This document shows positions 25,751-36,500 of a stretch of DNA of 64,000 nucleotides, piece by piece. Both the position numbers and the translations under genes were made by a program. Source of the DNA: Pseudomonadota bacterium. Lineage in GTDB: Bacteria > Pseudomonadota > Alphaproteobacteria > Rs-D84. The notes under the pieces are model-generated. The model saw nothing but the letters and a program-made list of their open reading frames with translations, made no database searches and was not told the origin of the DNA. The stretch covers positions 1 through 64,000 of the forward strand of contig JAEXCU010000009.1 of assembly GCA_023402015.1 (NCBI GenBank), in the 5' to 3' direction. The stretch's first letter is position 1. Each line of letters starts with the position of its first letter.

Positions 25751-26517
25751 GTTTTCCCCCTTGTATTACCGCGTGTTAAGAAATCAATAATTTCCGAATT
25801 TTTGGTTGTTTTTAACAGTGTTTTTGGCGCACCACGGCCAGTTATTGTTTTGCTGCATGCGTCTATGTAAATTGAATTTGTTGCAATGGATGTAATTGAA
25901 TCCAATTCATGACTGACCATAACAATCGTTGTTCCATATTGGCGATTTATATTTAAAATCAAATCATCCAGATCTTTGGACCGTATGGGATCCAATCCCG
26001 CGGATGGTTCATCAAAAAACAATACCGTTGGATTTAATGCCAATGCACGCGCCAATGCGGCACGCTTTACCATGCCGCCACTGATGTCTGTGGGGTATAA
26101 ATCGCCACTGGCATCCAATCCGACCAAGGTCAACATTTCGCGAACGCGGCCGGCAATTTGGCGCGACGACATTTTTGTATTTAATTCCATTGGCATGGCA
26201 ATGTTTTCCGCAACCGTCATCGATGAAAACAACGCGCCACTTTGAAACGTTATTCCAAATTTTTGTAATATTTTATTTTTGTTTTTTTCGTTTTGCGCCC
26301 ACAGGTCCACACCGTCAATATAAACGTGGCCAGTTGTCGGTTCTTTTAATCCAATCAGCGATTTCATAACGGTACTTTTGCCGCATCCACTGGTGCCCAT
26401 GATTACAAATATATCACCACGATTAATTGTGAAATCTATGTGTGAAACAATAACCCGTTCGCCATATGAAATGGTTAAATCTGTGGCAGTAATAAAAGGC
26501 GTTTGTTTTACCGGCAT
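25744..26517 (-). CDS. mlaF: MlaF-type ABC transporter ATP-binding protein
   Basis: 257 residues. Complete ABC ATPase: Walker A MGTSGCGKSTVM, Q-loop ITFQSGALFSSMTV, signature ISGGMVKRAALARAL (the MlaF-type SGGM), Walker B VLFFDEPSAGLDP and switch His in MVSHELD. It powers the lipid transporter with the MlaE permease and MlaD in the same operon. Confidence 0.94.
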   Translation of the reverse strand: MPVKQTPFITATDLTISYGERVIVSHIDFTINRGDIFVIMGTSGCGKSTVMKSLIGLKEPTTGHVYIDGVDLWAQNEKNKNKILQKFGITFQSGALFSSMTVAENIAMPMELNTKMSSRQIAGRVREMLTLVGLDASGDLYPTDISGGMVKRAALARALALNPTVLFFDEPSAGLDPIRSKDLDDLILNINRQYGTTIVMVSHELDSITSIATNSIYIDACSKTITGRGAPKTLLKTTKNSEIIDFLTRGNTRGKTC

Positions 26518-26533
26518 ATTTTATTTTTCCCCA

Positions 26534-27382
26534 TCAGATGTCCAACCATGTAAATATCAGTGTTAATATTGCGGTTGCGGCAATGCACCACACAATACTG
26601 GCGACCACCGCGCGCGTTGTTGCCCGACCAATTCCGTCGGCGCTGCGTCGTGTTTTTAATCCACAATAGCATCCTGCAATTCCAATTACCCAACCGTAAA
26701 CCCAGCCATGTAAAACACCAATTGCAAAGTTATTAAATGTTATCCAATCAAATGTCATGGCCCAGTATTCTGTCATAGATACATTCATCAGCATTAATGC
26801 AATACATGCGCCACCCAAAATGCCCACAATATCTGCCATAATGGTTAAAATTGGCATGGTTATTGTTAATGCCAAAATTCGTGGCAATACCAAAAAATCA
26901 ATGGGTTGAACACCCATCGTGGCCAGGGCGTCTATTTCCTGGTTAACCTGCATGGCGCCGATTTCGGCCGCATACGATGCGCCGGTACGTCCGGACATTA
27001 TAATCCCCGTCATAATTGCACCCAAAATGCGCGTTGTTGCAATGGCCAACAGGGCCGCCACATAAATTTCTGCGCCAAACATTTTCAATTGCATAACGCC
27101 CACGAATGCAATAATTACGCCAATCATAAAACTGATTAAACAGACAATCGGAACGGCGCGAATCCCGGCCTTTTCTAATTCGCCCCACAGGTCAATTGGG
27201 CGAAACACCGCGCGCCCGCGTATCAGGCGCCCAAAAGATGCAAATACCTGGCCAATAAATTTTGAAACGTCGCGAACATTTTCCCATAAATCCAATACGT
27301 ACCCCCCGGCGCAATCAAATGCGGACGTGCATACAACTTTTGCGCGCTTTTCGGCCGGTGATGATTGGCATTGTTTTTGCAT
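26534..27382 (-). CDS. mlaE: MlaE-type ABC transporter permease
   Basis: 282 residues. Five or six membrane segments with the MlaE family blocks VPIVCLISFMIGVIIAF, MTGIIMSGRTGASYAAEIG, QEIDALATMGVQPIDFLVLPR. First gene of mlaE-mlaF-mlaD-pqiC. The first 50 residues include two extra cysteines and are less conserved; the true start could be internal. Confidence 0.92.
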   Translation of the reverse strand: MQKQCQSSPAEKRAKVVCTSAFDCAGGYVLDLWENVRDVSKFIGQVFASFGRLIRGRAVFRPIDLWGELEKAGIRAVPIVCLISFMIGVIIAFVGVMQLKMFGAEIYVAALLAIATTRILGAIMTGIIMSGRTGASYAAEIGAMQVNQEIDALATMGVQPIDFLVLPRILALTITMPILTIMADIVGILGGACIALMLMNVSMTEYWAMTFDWITFNNFAIGVLHGWVYGWVIGIAGCYCGLKTRRSADGIGRATTRAVVASIVWCIAATAILTLIFTWLDI

Positions 27383-27484
27383 ATGGATATTTCCCTTCCT
27401 TAATCACAGATTAATCTAAACCCTGAATACATGTCAAATATAAAAGATTTGACATTCGCGTCAAAGGGGGGCAAAAATATAAGT

Positions 27485-27853
27485 ATGCCAAATTATGATG
27501 ATGTTTTTAAGCGTCTGGCCGGGTCAAAATTTCGCAGCCGATTCAAATTATCTGATGCGGACCGGGAATACGTGCGCAGTCGCGGCATGGACACAATTGC
27601 GGTTCATGCGCATGATTTGATTACACGGCGTATTGCACCGTCTTTTATTCCAAATGACGGGCACCAGACACCAATGCGTGGGCATCCTGTGTTTATTGCC
27701 CAACACGCAACGGCAACATGTTGCCGCGGGTGCATTGCCAAATGGCATGGTTTTATGCGTGGCGCGCAATTTACAGACCGACATATTGATTATATTGTTG
27801 GGTTAATTATGGAATGGATACGGCGACAAATGGATGCGCCCAGGGAAATGTAA
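27485..27853 (+). CDS. DUF4186 family protein
   Basis: 122 residues from ATG 27485 (an upstream ATG at 27431 adds 18 residues not seen in the family as I know it). Diagnostic block: HQTPMRGHPVFIAQHATATC, then CRGCIAKWHGF and DYIVGLIMEWI. The Cys and His residues suggest a metal site. Function unknown. Starts a short run with ybaK and a lipoprotein gene. Confidence 0.8.
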   Translation: MPNYDDVFKRLAGSKFRSRFKLSDADREYVRSRGMDTIAVHAHDLITRRIAPSFIPNDGHQTPMRGHPVFIAQHATATCCRGCIAKWHGFMRGAQFTDRHIDYIVGLIMEWIRRQMDAPREM

Positions 27854-27856
27854 GAT

Positions 27857-28333
27857 ATGGAATACAAAACGAACGTTATGCGAATACTGGATGCACGCAA
27901 ATTTCAGTATTCACATTATGAATACAGCCCAGAATATGCACCAACTGGTCTGGATGTTGCAAACGTATTGGGGCAAAATCCGGCCCAGGTTTTTAAAACA
28001 TTGGTAACGGTTGGACGCAATAATAAAAATTACGTTTTTATGATACCAGTTGGCGCAGAATTGGATTTAAAACGCGCGGCCGCGGCGGTTGGTGAAAAAT
28101 CATTGGCCATGTTAAAGCAACGTGATTTATTGGGCCTGACGGGATATATACATGGCGGATGCAGTCCAATCGGAATGAAGAAACAATTTCCGACGGTTGC
28201 GGATGTATCTGCAAATCATTTCGCAACAATAATTTTCAGTGCCGGCCGCGTTGGTCATCAGGTTGAAATGTCCCCGACCGCCCTGACAAAAATAATTCCG
28301 TTAACATTTGCTGATATTTGTATGGGGCAGTAA
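27857..28333 (+). CDS. ybaK: Cys-tRNA(Pro) deacylase YbaK/EbsC
   Basis: 158 residues. YbaK fold: DVANVLGQNPAQVFKTLV, the catalytic-region VPVGAELDLKRAAAAVGEKSL counterpart (MIPVGAELDLKRAA), and GYIHGGCSPIGMKKQFPT, followed by SAGRVGHQVEMSP. It removes cysteine wrongly attached to tRNA-Pro. Its TAA stop overlaps the next ATG. Confidence 0.92.
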   Translation: MEYKTNVMRILDARKFQYSHYEYSPEYAPTGLDVANVLGQNPAQVFKTLVTVGRNNKNYVFMIPVGAELDLKRAAAAVGEKSLAMLKQRDLLGLTGYIHGGCSPIGMKKQFPTVADVSANHFATIIFSAGRVGHQVEMSPTALTKIIPLTFADICMGQ

Positions 28334-29517
28334 TGAAATATTTTTTGATATTTATTGTATTTCTTTTGACCGGATGCATTGGATATACCAATACATCAAA
28401 AATGAGCACGGACATTAAATCTGCGCCGTATGAAACGTATTTGCCACCATATCTGGAAATGGAAAAATACGGTCCGAACGACATTTTTGAAATTAACAAA
28501 AATAATAAACTTATTGCAGATAAAACGGATGGCAATGTGCGAATATTGGAATATTCTGTGCCGCGTGTTGGGCGGCCGCAATGGACCGGATTTGCAGTTT
28601 TATTACCTATATTGGTGCCAAAATATCATCGGTTTTCTGCGGACAAAATAAAATATATATTGCGGGATGACAAACTGGTGGATATAAAATACGATTATTA
28701 TAAAACACATAACAAAATATTTCCGTTGCTGCCGTTTGATGATTTTGGTAAACCTGCGCCGCAGTATGCGACCACGTTGCAGGCCGAACGTAATCCGGAA
28801 TGGAATTTTGATACGTGGTTTAATAATTATGTTTATCATGATGCATTTTTCACAAATCGTAAAAAAATTTGTGATATATCAGTAAATGAATTTGGCGAAG
28901 AAGTTTGGGATATTTATGGTATGAAAATGCCAGCATTGTTAAAACCAACACTGGTTCCCCAAGATTTTAAATTACAAAATGACGAATATTACGATTATGA
29001 TTGCCAGGACGACATTTGTACAAAAATGGTTTGCGCAAATAATGTCTGTAAAACATTGAATCAAGCCAAAGCAGAACGCATAGAATATACGAAAAATTGG
29101 CGTTTTGCAGAATATGACTGCGACACGGTGCCGGGATTGGGGATTTCAGGTGTCAGGTTTAAGTATAACGATGACGGCAAAACATATATTGTCCAGGCAA
29201 TAAAAAATCCTGTAAATAATTACAACATAGCCGAATTGATAAAGCATATTGATTATGAACCTCAGGTTATGAACACTAACCGGATTTCACACAAGATATA
29301 TAATAAAACGATAAACGGCACAGACACGACGATAATAAACAGTTTTCACCATAACTGTAATGCCGACTGTACATATTATGATGTGTACAAGGCAATTTTC
29401 ACGGATCCCACAAACATTTATTATGTCCAGATTTCATTTGCCGGGGGCGATATCAAAAATCATGACATAAATTGTGCTGAATTTGAAAGATTTCTGCAAA
29501 ATATCCATTTGAATTAG
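28333..29517 (+). CDS. Lipoprotein of unknown function
   Basis: 394 residues from ATG 28333, overlapping the ybaK stop (TAATG). Lipobox LLTGC (MKYFLIFIVFLLTGC). The body is rich in Tyr, Asn, Asp and has several cysteines in pairs (CQDDICTKMVCANNVC). I do not recognise a domain. Expected to be membrane anchored in the periplasm. Codon use is like its neighbours but more AT-rich. Confidence 0.6.
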   Translation: MKYFLIFIVFLLTGCIGYTNTSKMSTDIKSAPYETYLPPYLEMEKYGPNDIFEINKNNKLIADKTDGNVRILEYSVPRVGRPQWTGFAVLLPILVPKYHRFSADKIKYILRDDKLVDIKYDYYKTHNKIFPLLPFDDFGKPAPQYATTLQAERNPEWNFDTWFNNYVYHDAFFTNRKKICDISVNEFGEEVWDIYGMKMPALLKPTLVPQDFKLQNDEYYDYDCQDDICTKMVCANNVCKTLNQAKAERIEYTKNWRFAEYDCDTVPGLGISGVRFKYNDDGKTYIVQAIKNPVNNYNIAELIKHIDYEPQVMNTNRISHKIYNKTINGTDTTIINSFHHNCNADCTYYDVYKAIFTDPTNIYYVQISFAGGDIKNHDINCAEFERFLQNIHLN

Positions 29518-29529
29518 ACCGGGGGATAT

Positions 29530-30156
29530 TTATTGCTCGCTGTAATAACAATCGGTTGTGTAAAGATATTGGCCGGAATCATCCTGTAATGTCAGATTCC
29601 GTTTAACATAACAATCTGTGGGTGATGTGGCACTGCCGGGGATTGAATTTACAACAAAATCTTGTATCACCAGGCCGCCGTCCCCCGGTGCCAATGTGTC
29701 AGGATATGTTGCACATTGCACGCAGTTTGGTTCTGTATGCATTCCCGCAATACCATCTTGCCAATACCCAGACCGGCATCTGTACTGTGTTCTGGCGATG
29801 CATTCGCATGTTACCAGATTCATTGTATACGTTGTTTTGGATTGATACGGACCGACCAGGATACTGGTATCGGTCCATTCAGTATCACCGGGACAAGATT
29901 TACCGGCACAGTTGTCTGTTCCACCACCACTGCCACTGGGGCAATCAGACGCGCTGGGCAGGCACAGGCATTCATTTGTGGCGGTGCAATTTACCATGGT
30001 GCATGTTTCCAGTGAACATTTCCATGGTTTGTCCACATCATTTGGACACGATTGACCCGCGGTATATCCGGCGTCCTGGCACGGACTGGAAATACTTAAT
30101 CCATATGACGCGGTTGCAAATAAGATTGCATTCAAACCGACGTTTGTTTTCGGCAA
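29530..30156 (-). CDS. Small secreted Cys-rich family protein with a non-ATG start
   Basis: About 208 residues. Signal-like segment NVGLNAILFATASYGLSI, then a dense Cys region (CPSGSGGGTDNCAGKSCPGD; CECIARTQYRCRSGYW; CVQC) and the family C-terminus DCYVKRN ... SGQYLYTTDCYY. No ATG lies in frame. TTG at 30156 is listed, but the frame is open upstream through a stretch (CTG ATT TCT GCA) matching the upstream of the 805 gene. An ATG 20 bases upstream is one base out of frame, after which a run of six T follows; a one-base slip would join it. Convergent with the lipoprotein gene. Confidence 0.65.
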   Translation of the reverse strand: MPKTNVGLNAILFATASYGLSISSPCQDAGYTAGQSCPNDVDKPWKCSLETCTMVNCTATNECLCLPSASDCPSGSGGGTDNCAGKSCPGDTEWTDTSILVGPYQSKTTYTMNLVTCECIARTQYRCRSGYWQDGIAGMHTEPNCVQCATYPDTLAPGDGGLVIQDFVVNSIPGSATSPTDCYVKRNLTLQDDSGQYLYTTDCYYSEQ

Positions 30157-30301
30157 AAAATAGGGATAAAAACATGCAGAAATCAGCCAGTTTTAAATTT
30201 ACAACATGTGCCAGGATAATCGTCCCATTGGATTCGGCATATGTTTTGTTGCTGTACGCCATATATTTTACGCTATTGCGCGATTTTAGTCAATCGGAAA
30301 A

Positions 30302-31192
30302 CTATTTGCGATTAACAGAATTGAAAAAATCTAAAATATCACGTTGTACATCTGAATAATTAATTTCCATTAATAATTCATGTCGGGCCTCGGGATAAAT
30401 TATAATGGTCAGGTTTTGTAAATTATGCGCTTGATATGTTTTGTACAATGACATGGCCAGACGGCTGTTCATGCTGACCAAATCACGACTGCCACTGATT
30501 ATCAGCAACGGCGTTTTTTCACATGCGTGGCCGGTTAATTTCATCAGATTTTTAAACAGTGAATAATAAAAACCATATGAAAAATATTTTGCATGCATTG
30601 GGTCTGCGTCATGTTCGGCGGCCTGTTTTTCATCGCGGGTCAGGCGACTGGACCCATTCATTTTACCACGTATTGGGGAAAAGAATTCAATAAACCGTGC
30701 GGCGGCATTCGCGCCAAATAAGCGCATGCCAACCCATGCACTGAATACGGCAATTAATAAAAATCCCATTGGATATTTTGCAGAACCCGACAGGCAAACC
30801 CCCGCTGTGCATAATTTGGTGTCTTCCATAATGCGTTGTGTAATAAAACTGCCATAACTGTGGCCAAACAGAAAAACGGGCAGGCTGTATTTTTTCTTTA
30901 AATATTTCAGAATTTCTATTTCATCAGAAACGGTTCTCGCAAATAAATCGGTTTCATCGCCGGTCTGACCAATTCGCGAGATATCGCCGGCGGTTTTGCC
31001 ATGCGCGCGATGATCGTCGCCAAATGCGATGTATCCGTTTTTGTTCAGGAATTTTGCAAACCGATCATACCGGCGCATATGTTCATCCATGCCGTGAATA
31101 ATTTGAACCACACCGGTTGGATTTTTTACATTATCCCATAATGTGCATACTAATTTTTTACCATCAGATGCGTTAAAATTCACTTCTTTCAT
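30302..31192 (-). CDS. Alpha/beta hydrolase (monoacylglycerol lipase-like)
   Basis: 296 residues from ATG 31192, chosen for AGGGGA five bases upstream; a longer start at 31267 overlaps the next gene and has no proper ribosome site. Serine-hydrolase motifs: nucleophile GHSYGS, acid in SGSRDLVSM, and His in PEARHELLME. The overall pattern (VVQIIHGMDEHMRRYDRFAKFLN) matches lysophospholipase/monoglyceride lipase (Hydrolase_4). Likely lipid turnover; substrate unknown. Confidence 0.85.
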   Translation of the reverse strand: MKEVNFNASDGKKLVCTLWDNVKNPTGVVQIIHGMDEHMRRYDRFAKFLNKNGYIAFGDDHRAHGKTAGDISRIGQTGDETDLFARTVSDEIEILKYLKKKYSLPVFLFGHSYGSFITQRIMEDTKLCTAGVCLSGSAKYPMGFLLIAVFSAWVGMRLFGANAAARFIEFFSPIRGKMNGSSRLTRDEKQAAEHDADPMHAKYFSYGFYYSLFKNLMKLTGHACEKTPLLIISGSRDLVSMNSRLAMSLYKTYQAHNLQNLTIIIYPEARHELLMEINYSDVQRDILDFFNSVNRK

Positions 31193-31259
31193 CCGCGTCC
31201 CCTGTCGTTTCTGAAAATCATACAGGTTTGTTTTACGCAAATGGATAGGTTTGTTTTCT

Positions 31260-32417
31260 TTACGCATTCATTCCTGCGACAATACCACTGGCCCACGCCC
31301 ATTGCAGATTAAATCCGCCCAAATCACCTGCGATGTCCAATACTTCGCCGGCAAAATATAATCCCGTGCAGAATTTAGATTCCATGGTTTTGGATGATAC
31401 ATCTACCGTGGCAACGCCACCACGAACAACCTCGGCACTGGGCATGCCGTGTAATTTTATGGCTGCGCGCGGTATAATAATATTGCAGATGCGGTTCACA
31501 ATATTTTTTAATTCAGTGTCTTTGTAATCGGCAATATTTTTTACATCCGTTCCCGCAATCCACCGCGCCAGACGTAATGGTAATTCAGCGGCCAAAATAT
31601 TTTGCAATGATTTCCGACCATCGGTTCGTTTGGCATTGCGCAGAAATTCGTATACGTCTATTCTGGGCAACAGATTAATGCAAATATCATCACCTATGTC
31701 GCGCACGGTTGCACGATAAACTGCCGGACCACCAATTCCAAAATGTGTAAATAACAAAGAATCATTTATGCGCGCGCGGCCGATACGTATTTCAACCGGA
31801 ATTGATATCCCGGCCAATTCTGGGGAAAACACGTTGGTTGCAATTGCGCACAGGGCGGGGCGGACGGGAACAATTTTATGGCCAAATTGTTTGGCAATTT
31901 TATATCCCAAATCCGATACACCCAGGGTTGGGAAAGAAATTCCGCCCGTTGCAATAATGACAGATTTACCCGTGAACAGGTCGTTTTGTGTTTGAATGAT
32001 AAATGTATCATCGCGCTTTGAAATATTCAAAACGGTGGCATTTAATACGATTTTTGCGCCATTTGCGTCATGGGTCAATGCATCAACAACGTCTGCGGCA
32101 CCAGATGCGCAGAAATATTGGCCAGGCGCTTTTTCCACATATTCCAAATTATGATTCTGCATCCATTTCAAAATATCGTCGGGCGAAACGCGCGCCAATG
32201 CACTGCGCACAAATTCGGGATTTTGACCAAAATATCTGTCAGATGCGGCGGCGGTGTTTGTGAAATTGCATCGGCCACCACCAGACGCCATAACTTTGCG
32301 CGCCGGCGCGGCACCCATATCTAAAACCACCACCCTGCGGCCGCGTGCAATTGCGGTACGCGCCGCGGATAGTCCCGCCGCACCGGCGCCAATAATAATT
32401 ACGTCGTATTGTTTCAT
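31260..32417 (-). CDS. BaiN/RdsA-like (HI0933) flavoprotein
   Basis: 385 residues from ATG 32417. N-terminal FAD motif DVIIIGAGAAGLSAA, the family blocks VMASGGGRCNFTNT and VIIATGGISFPTLGVSDLGY, and the ending LYFAGEVLDIAGDLGGFNLQWAWASG. It belongs to the HI0933/YhiN family of NAD(P)/FAD-dependent oxidoreductases. An in-frame ATG at 32438 adds seven residues; neither has a clear ribosome site. The downstream hydrolase starts 67 bases later. Confidence 0.9.
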   Translation of the reverse strand: MKQYDVIIIGAGAAGLSAARTAIARGRRVVVLDMGAAPARKVMASGGGRCNFTNTAAASDRYFGQNPEFVRSALARVSPDDILKWMQNHNLEYVEKAPGQYFCASGAADVVDALTHDANGAKIVLNATVLNISKRDDTFIIQTQNDLFTGKSVIIATGGISFPTLGVSDLGYKIAKQFGHKIVPVRPALCAIATNVFSPELAGISIPVEIRIGRARINDSLLFTHFGIGGPAVYRATVRDIGDDICINLLPRIDVYEFLRNAKRTDGRKSLQNILAAELPLRLARWIAGTDVKNIADYKDTELKNIVNRICNIIIPRAAIKLHGMPSAEVVRGGVATVDVSSKTMESKFCTGLYFAGEVLDIAGDLGGFNLQWAWASGIVAGMNA

Positions 32418-32486
32418 ATAAACATTTATACAACGCATGGTGCAAAAAATCTATTGTTAATCTGTCGCAATTGATATAAAATCATT

Positions 32487-32667
32487 TTGACACGGGGTGT
32501 TCCTGTGTTGAGGCATCTAAACCTCTATGCTGTGTGTCCGTGGGGACATAAAATACCTCCAACCAAAATATATAGGTTGGAGGGCGGTGATATATTTAAA
32601 TAAACCGCGCTATCTCACAGTATATAGTTTAGAACCTCCAACCACCTGAATTTTCCGGTGGTTTTTT
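32487..32667 (+). ncRNA. Structured RNA element D (pseudoknot plus terminator)
   Basis: A TATAAA box at 32475-32480 places the start near 32487. P1 ACACGGG/CCTGTGT; P2 GAGG/CCTC around 32510-32525; a 32516-32522 with a' 32627-32633 (TCTAAAC/GTTTAGA); b 32527-32534 with b' 32616-32623 (eight pairs including one G-U); extra hairpin 32535-32548; c 32575-32583 with c' 32635-32643. Here c can also pair over nine bases with CCTCCAACC at 32556-32564, a perfect alternative hairpin. d GCGGT/ACCGC. Terminator stem 32642-32661, T-run 32662-32667. Gene starts 28 bases on. Confidence 0.82.
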
Positions 32668-32695
32668 CATTCGCAAAATGAAAAGGAGGCTTTGA

Positions 32696-33424
32696 ATGAA
32701 AAAATATGTCGTGAGTATATGCTGTGGATTGATACTCAGTGATGTCGCCATTGCATCGGTTAATGTCAAAGTGTTGGGGAAATGTACAGATATTTTAAAT
32801 GGTACGATAAGCAGTTCTATCCCCAGCATTTTGCATTCAGAACTACAAAAATTGTGTAATTCGCCATCCACATGGAATTGCAGCAGTCTGTCCGCAATGT
32901 TGTGCGGTGCAGATTATGAAATAATCGCATTTAATGTAGGGTTGGTTGGTACATCCACGCTGCAACAAATGGTGATGTGTTTGCCATTAAGTGAATCATT
33001 GTGCGGCAAAATGAATAATGGTTGCCCGACGACATATGGTGGCATAATGAATACACCATATCTTGATTCATTGTCATATGGAAACCGTGAATTGTACGCG
33101 GCAGAATTTTATAATTGCTGTTATAATTGTCCGTTTGGCAATTGGCAAGATGTTAATGGTAAAAATTACCAAATTTCTTATGCCGGAACATGCGATGCCA
33201 GTGGAAATTGCAGCGTATTAACAGCGAACGCAAAATACCGGTGCGTTGCCGGATATTATGGTACATCCACCAACTGCATTCAATGTCCCCCATCAGAAAA
33301 TCCCAGTGAATGGGTATACAGTGATGTTGGTGCCACCACAATGGCCCAGTGTTATGTTGTGTCTGAAATAACGTATGGCGACGATACCGGTTTGTATGGT
33401 TATACCCAGCATTGTTATTACTAG
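32696..33424 (+). CDS. Small secreted Cys-rich family protein
   Basis: 242 residues. Signal peptide (MKKYVVSICCGLILSDVAIA), a unique N-terminal domain of about 120 residues with spaced cysteines, then the shared module: CCYNCPFGNWQD, KYRCVAGYYG, NCIQCPPSEN, QCYVVSE and GLYGYTQHCYY at the very end. AAAAGGAGG precedes the ATG. Directly downstream of RNA element D, whose c' strand is complementary to GGAGG. Function unknown; likely surface or secreted. Confidence 0.8.
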   Translation: MKKYVVSICCGLILSDVAIASVNVKVLGKCTDILNGTISSSIPSILHSELQKLCNSPSTWNCSSLSAMLCGADYEIIAFNVGLVGTSTLQQMVMCLPLSESLCGKMNNGCPTTYGGIMNTPYLDSLSYGNRELYAAEFYNCCYNCPFGNWQDVNGKNYQISYAGTCDASGNCSVLTANAKYRCVAGYYGTSTNCIQCPPSENPSEWVYSDVGATTMAQCYVVSEITYGDDTGLYGYTQHCYY

Positions 33425-33495
33425 GGTTTAATTAAATGCTGATTGTGTACAAATATTGGGTTTATGCAGCAGTATTTTTTTGCGATTGGTATATT

Positions 33496-33523
33496 AAAAA
33501 TCCCCGCAATTTGCGGGGATTTC
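33496..33523 (-). terminator. Terminator of the giant Cys-rich gene
   Basis: ATCCCCGCAAATTGCGGGGA on the reverse strand followed by a T-run; may serve both convergent genes. Confidence 0.8.
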
Positions 33524-33524
33524 T

Positions 33525-36500
33525 TTACCACATTGTATAACCTTCTTTACAGGTTCGTACGCACTTCTTGCGCGAAGGATCCCATTTCATAGTACCTGTG
33601 TCGTCTTCGTATCCGTTGACATCACAAATCGGTACACATTCGTTTCCTTCCAGATTATACAGTTCGCCCTGGTACATGCACGATGCAATTTCACATCCCT
33701 GGACATAACTGCTGGCGGCCAATTCGCCCAGTACGCTGAACTTGTTCTTGCACTGGCCACATGGTTTGGACCGTTCGTTTGTTTCAGACGGGTCATTGGT
33801 GTATCCTGCATCACATGTCATTGCAACGCACGCATCCCAATTGTTGGTCGCATGGTTCCATTCTTTGACACCTGTGCCGTTTGCAACCGTACAGGGTTGG
33901 ATATCAGATACGCATGCGTTTGACGCCAAATGGAATCCGTCTTCGCATTCTTTGACAATGCATGTCCCGAACGCATTCAGTTTGTAATCCCATTTGTGTT
34001 CTGCATACACGGCGTTTGGCGCGGCGCATTCTTTGATGTCTTCTTCGCAAACCTGGCCGTTGGGGTGATAACCCGTTATGCACGATGCAATCACACAGTT
34101 GCCGTTTGGTTTATACGACAGGGCGTTTTCACGATTGCACGGTTTGCACGACCCATTAACCATTTCATAGTTATTATTGCACGATGTTTCCACACAAACG
34201 TCATTAACAATGTCGCACGGATTGCCACTGTCGCTTTTGCCATTGTACTGGCATTGGTTGGGCCAGAAAGCCTTGTCTTCCACAGGTATGGCGACACCAT
34301 TTTCTACGTCATACTGTTCGCATTTGCGATAGCATCCTGATGCATCTGTCGCACCTGCCACAGAAAATTCCCATGAACCATCGCCCAAATCCGCACATGA
34401 TTTAATGTCATCGCCCGGATTTTCTGGGTCGGTTGTTCCGTCGCAGAAACTGCCCGCCGGGCAAACTGAACACGTGCCATTGGATAATTTGTATCCCGCA
34501 TCGCAACGTACAATTGCGCATGTATCCGGCGCGCCATAGTAATCACGGCCCGTCATTTCGGCGGCATTTGCGGCGGTCGCACAGTTTTTATAGCACATGG
34601 CAACATCTGTTGTTCCGGCGTCTGACATTGTGTATTGTCCGCCCGTCATTGATGCACATGTTTTTTGCTGACCTTCGTTGCAGACACTGCCCGCCGGACA
34701 ATTCAAACAGGTATTGCCAACCTGGGAATATCCTTCGTCGCATGCGACAACCAAACATGTCGTGCACGATGCAGAATATGTACCTGCGGTCTGGTCGTAA
34801 TTACATGTTTGTTTACCGGCGCCATTGCTGATTGCGCAATCCAACAGTTCTTTATAGCAATCAGATGATGCGGCGCTGGTTGTTGTTTTGGTTGTACCGT
34901 CATCTGGGCACTGGGTGCGTTCTGTCTGGGCCAGGGCACTGTAATACCCGATGCCAACCGCAATACAGTCATCCGGACGCAACGCAGAATCATAATAATA
35001 TCCCGCATCGCAATATGTCATAATCGGCGTTTCGCACGAAGATGAATACACTGCGTTTGCACCGGTTCCACTGGTGTAATAGCATACACGATTTCCGGTT
35101 CCATGTTCGCCGATATATTCTTGGCCGGCCTTGAAACACAGTTTTGCATTGTCAGATGTTTCTGCGTTTGCACCCTTGGTATCGCCGCCATTTTCGCATG
35201 CATAACGTTGTGTGTCGTCTGCGGGGCTGTAATTACCCTGACCAACCTTGACGCAATCTTCGGCAACCGCGTTTTCCAACCAATATCCACCGCGACAATT
35301 ATTAATACGTTTGGTATCACAATCACGTTGATATACCGCTGATGCGCCAGAACCACTGGAATAGAAGCACCGTTGGGTACCACTGCCGTAAACGGCGGTG
35401 TATGGCAACGCGGTCTTAAAGCAATCCTGAACCCGCGTAGATGTCGTTGTTTCGGTTGAACCGCTGTTTGGACATTGCGACAGTGTTGTTGATGTGCCAT
35501 CACTGTAATTACCAATTCCAACAGGGGTGCAATCAATATCACTTTGCGCTTTCAGATAATATCCGGCATCGCACAGATTTATCGCACGTGTGTCGCATTT
35601 CGTGCTGTATGCGGATTCATCACTGTCGTAATAGCAACGCTGGGTGCCATCCCCGTGCGCCGCCGCATACGGCAGATTCAGTTTATAACATGCCGCACTG
35701 GATTCCGCACCGGCCAAAGATGCACCACTTTCTGGGCATGCAATCAGACCTTCGGCGCGTCCACTGTCGGTTTCAAATTTGCCACCCGGGCAATAATTAT
35801 TTGCCGTACATTGTGCGCATGTTGTACCGGTGCCGGTGTAATATTCACCTGCGTCGCACGTTGTTAAACCGGCGGACCATTTGGCGTATATTGTTGTCGG
35901 CGTTGTTGTCGTCATGGTCAGTGCCGCATCCGAATTAACAAATTTACCGTCGGAACCAACGACCTGGGTGCCACCAGTGGTTGTGGTGTAATAACCCGTG
36001 AATTCATATCCGGTTTTGGTCGGATTCTTGGTCAGGGCGGATATCGCCGTTGTAGCGGCCGCGTTTGAATACCAACCCGTGGCATATTTCAGGTATACCG
36101 TCGCCGGGGCGCCTGCAACCGTTGCACCCTGGTGATCCAGGTTTACCGTATAAACATTTGGCGTCCACACCGCATACAATGTTGTATCTGTTCCGTCCGC
36201 AGAAATGTTGGTTGTTATGGTTGTTCCCGCGTCATAACATGGCGTTGCACCTGATGCCGTTGTGCACCATTTCGCCGCAACCGTGTATCCCGCACGGGTC
36301 AATCCGGTTGTTGCAGGCAATGCGCATGATTTACTGTCAAATGTGCATTGCAGTGTGTTTGCCACAGACCCCGTTCCGCCATTTTTGTTCAGGGTGATAG
36401 TGTATACATTCGCCGCACAAGACGGGTTTGCAGTGTTATTGTTTTTGACCGTATAACCGCGTTCGCATGTGATTGTAAATGAACATGCATTATATGATGT

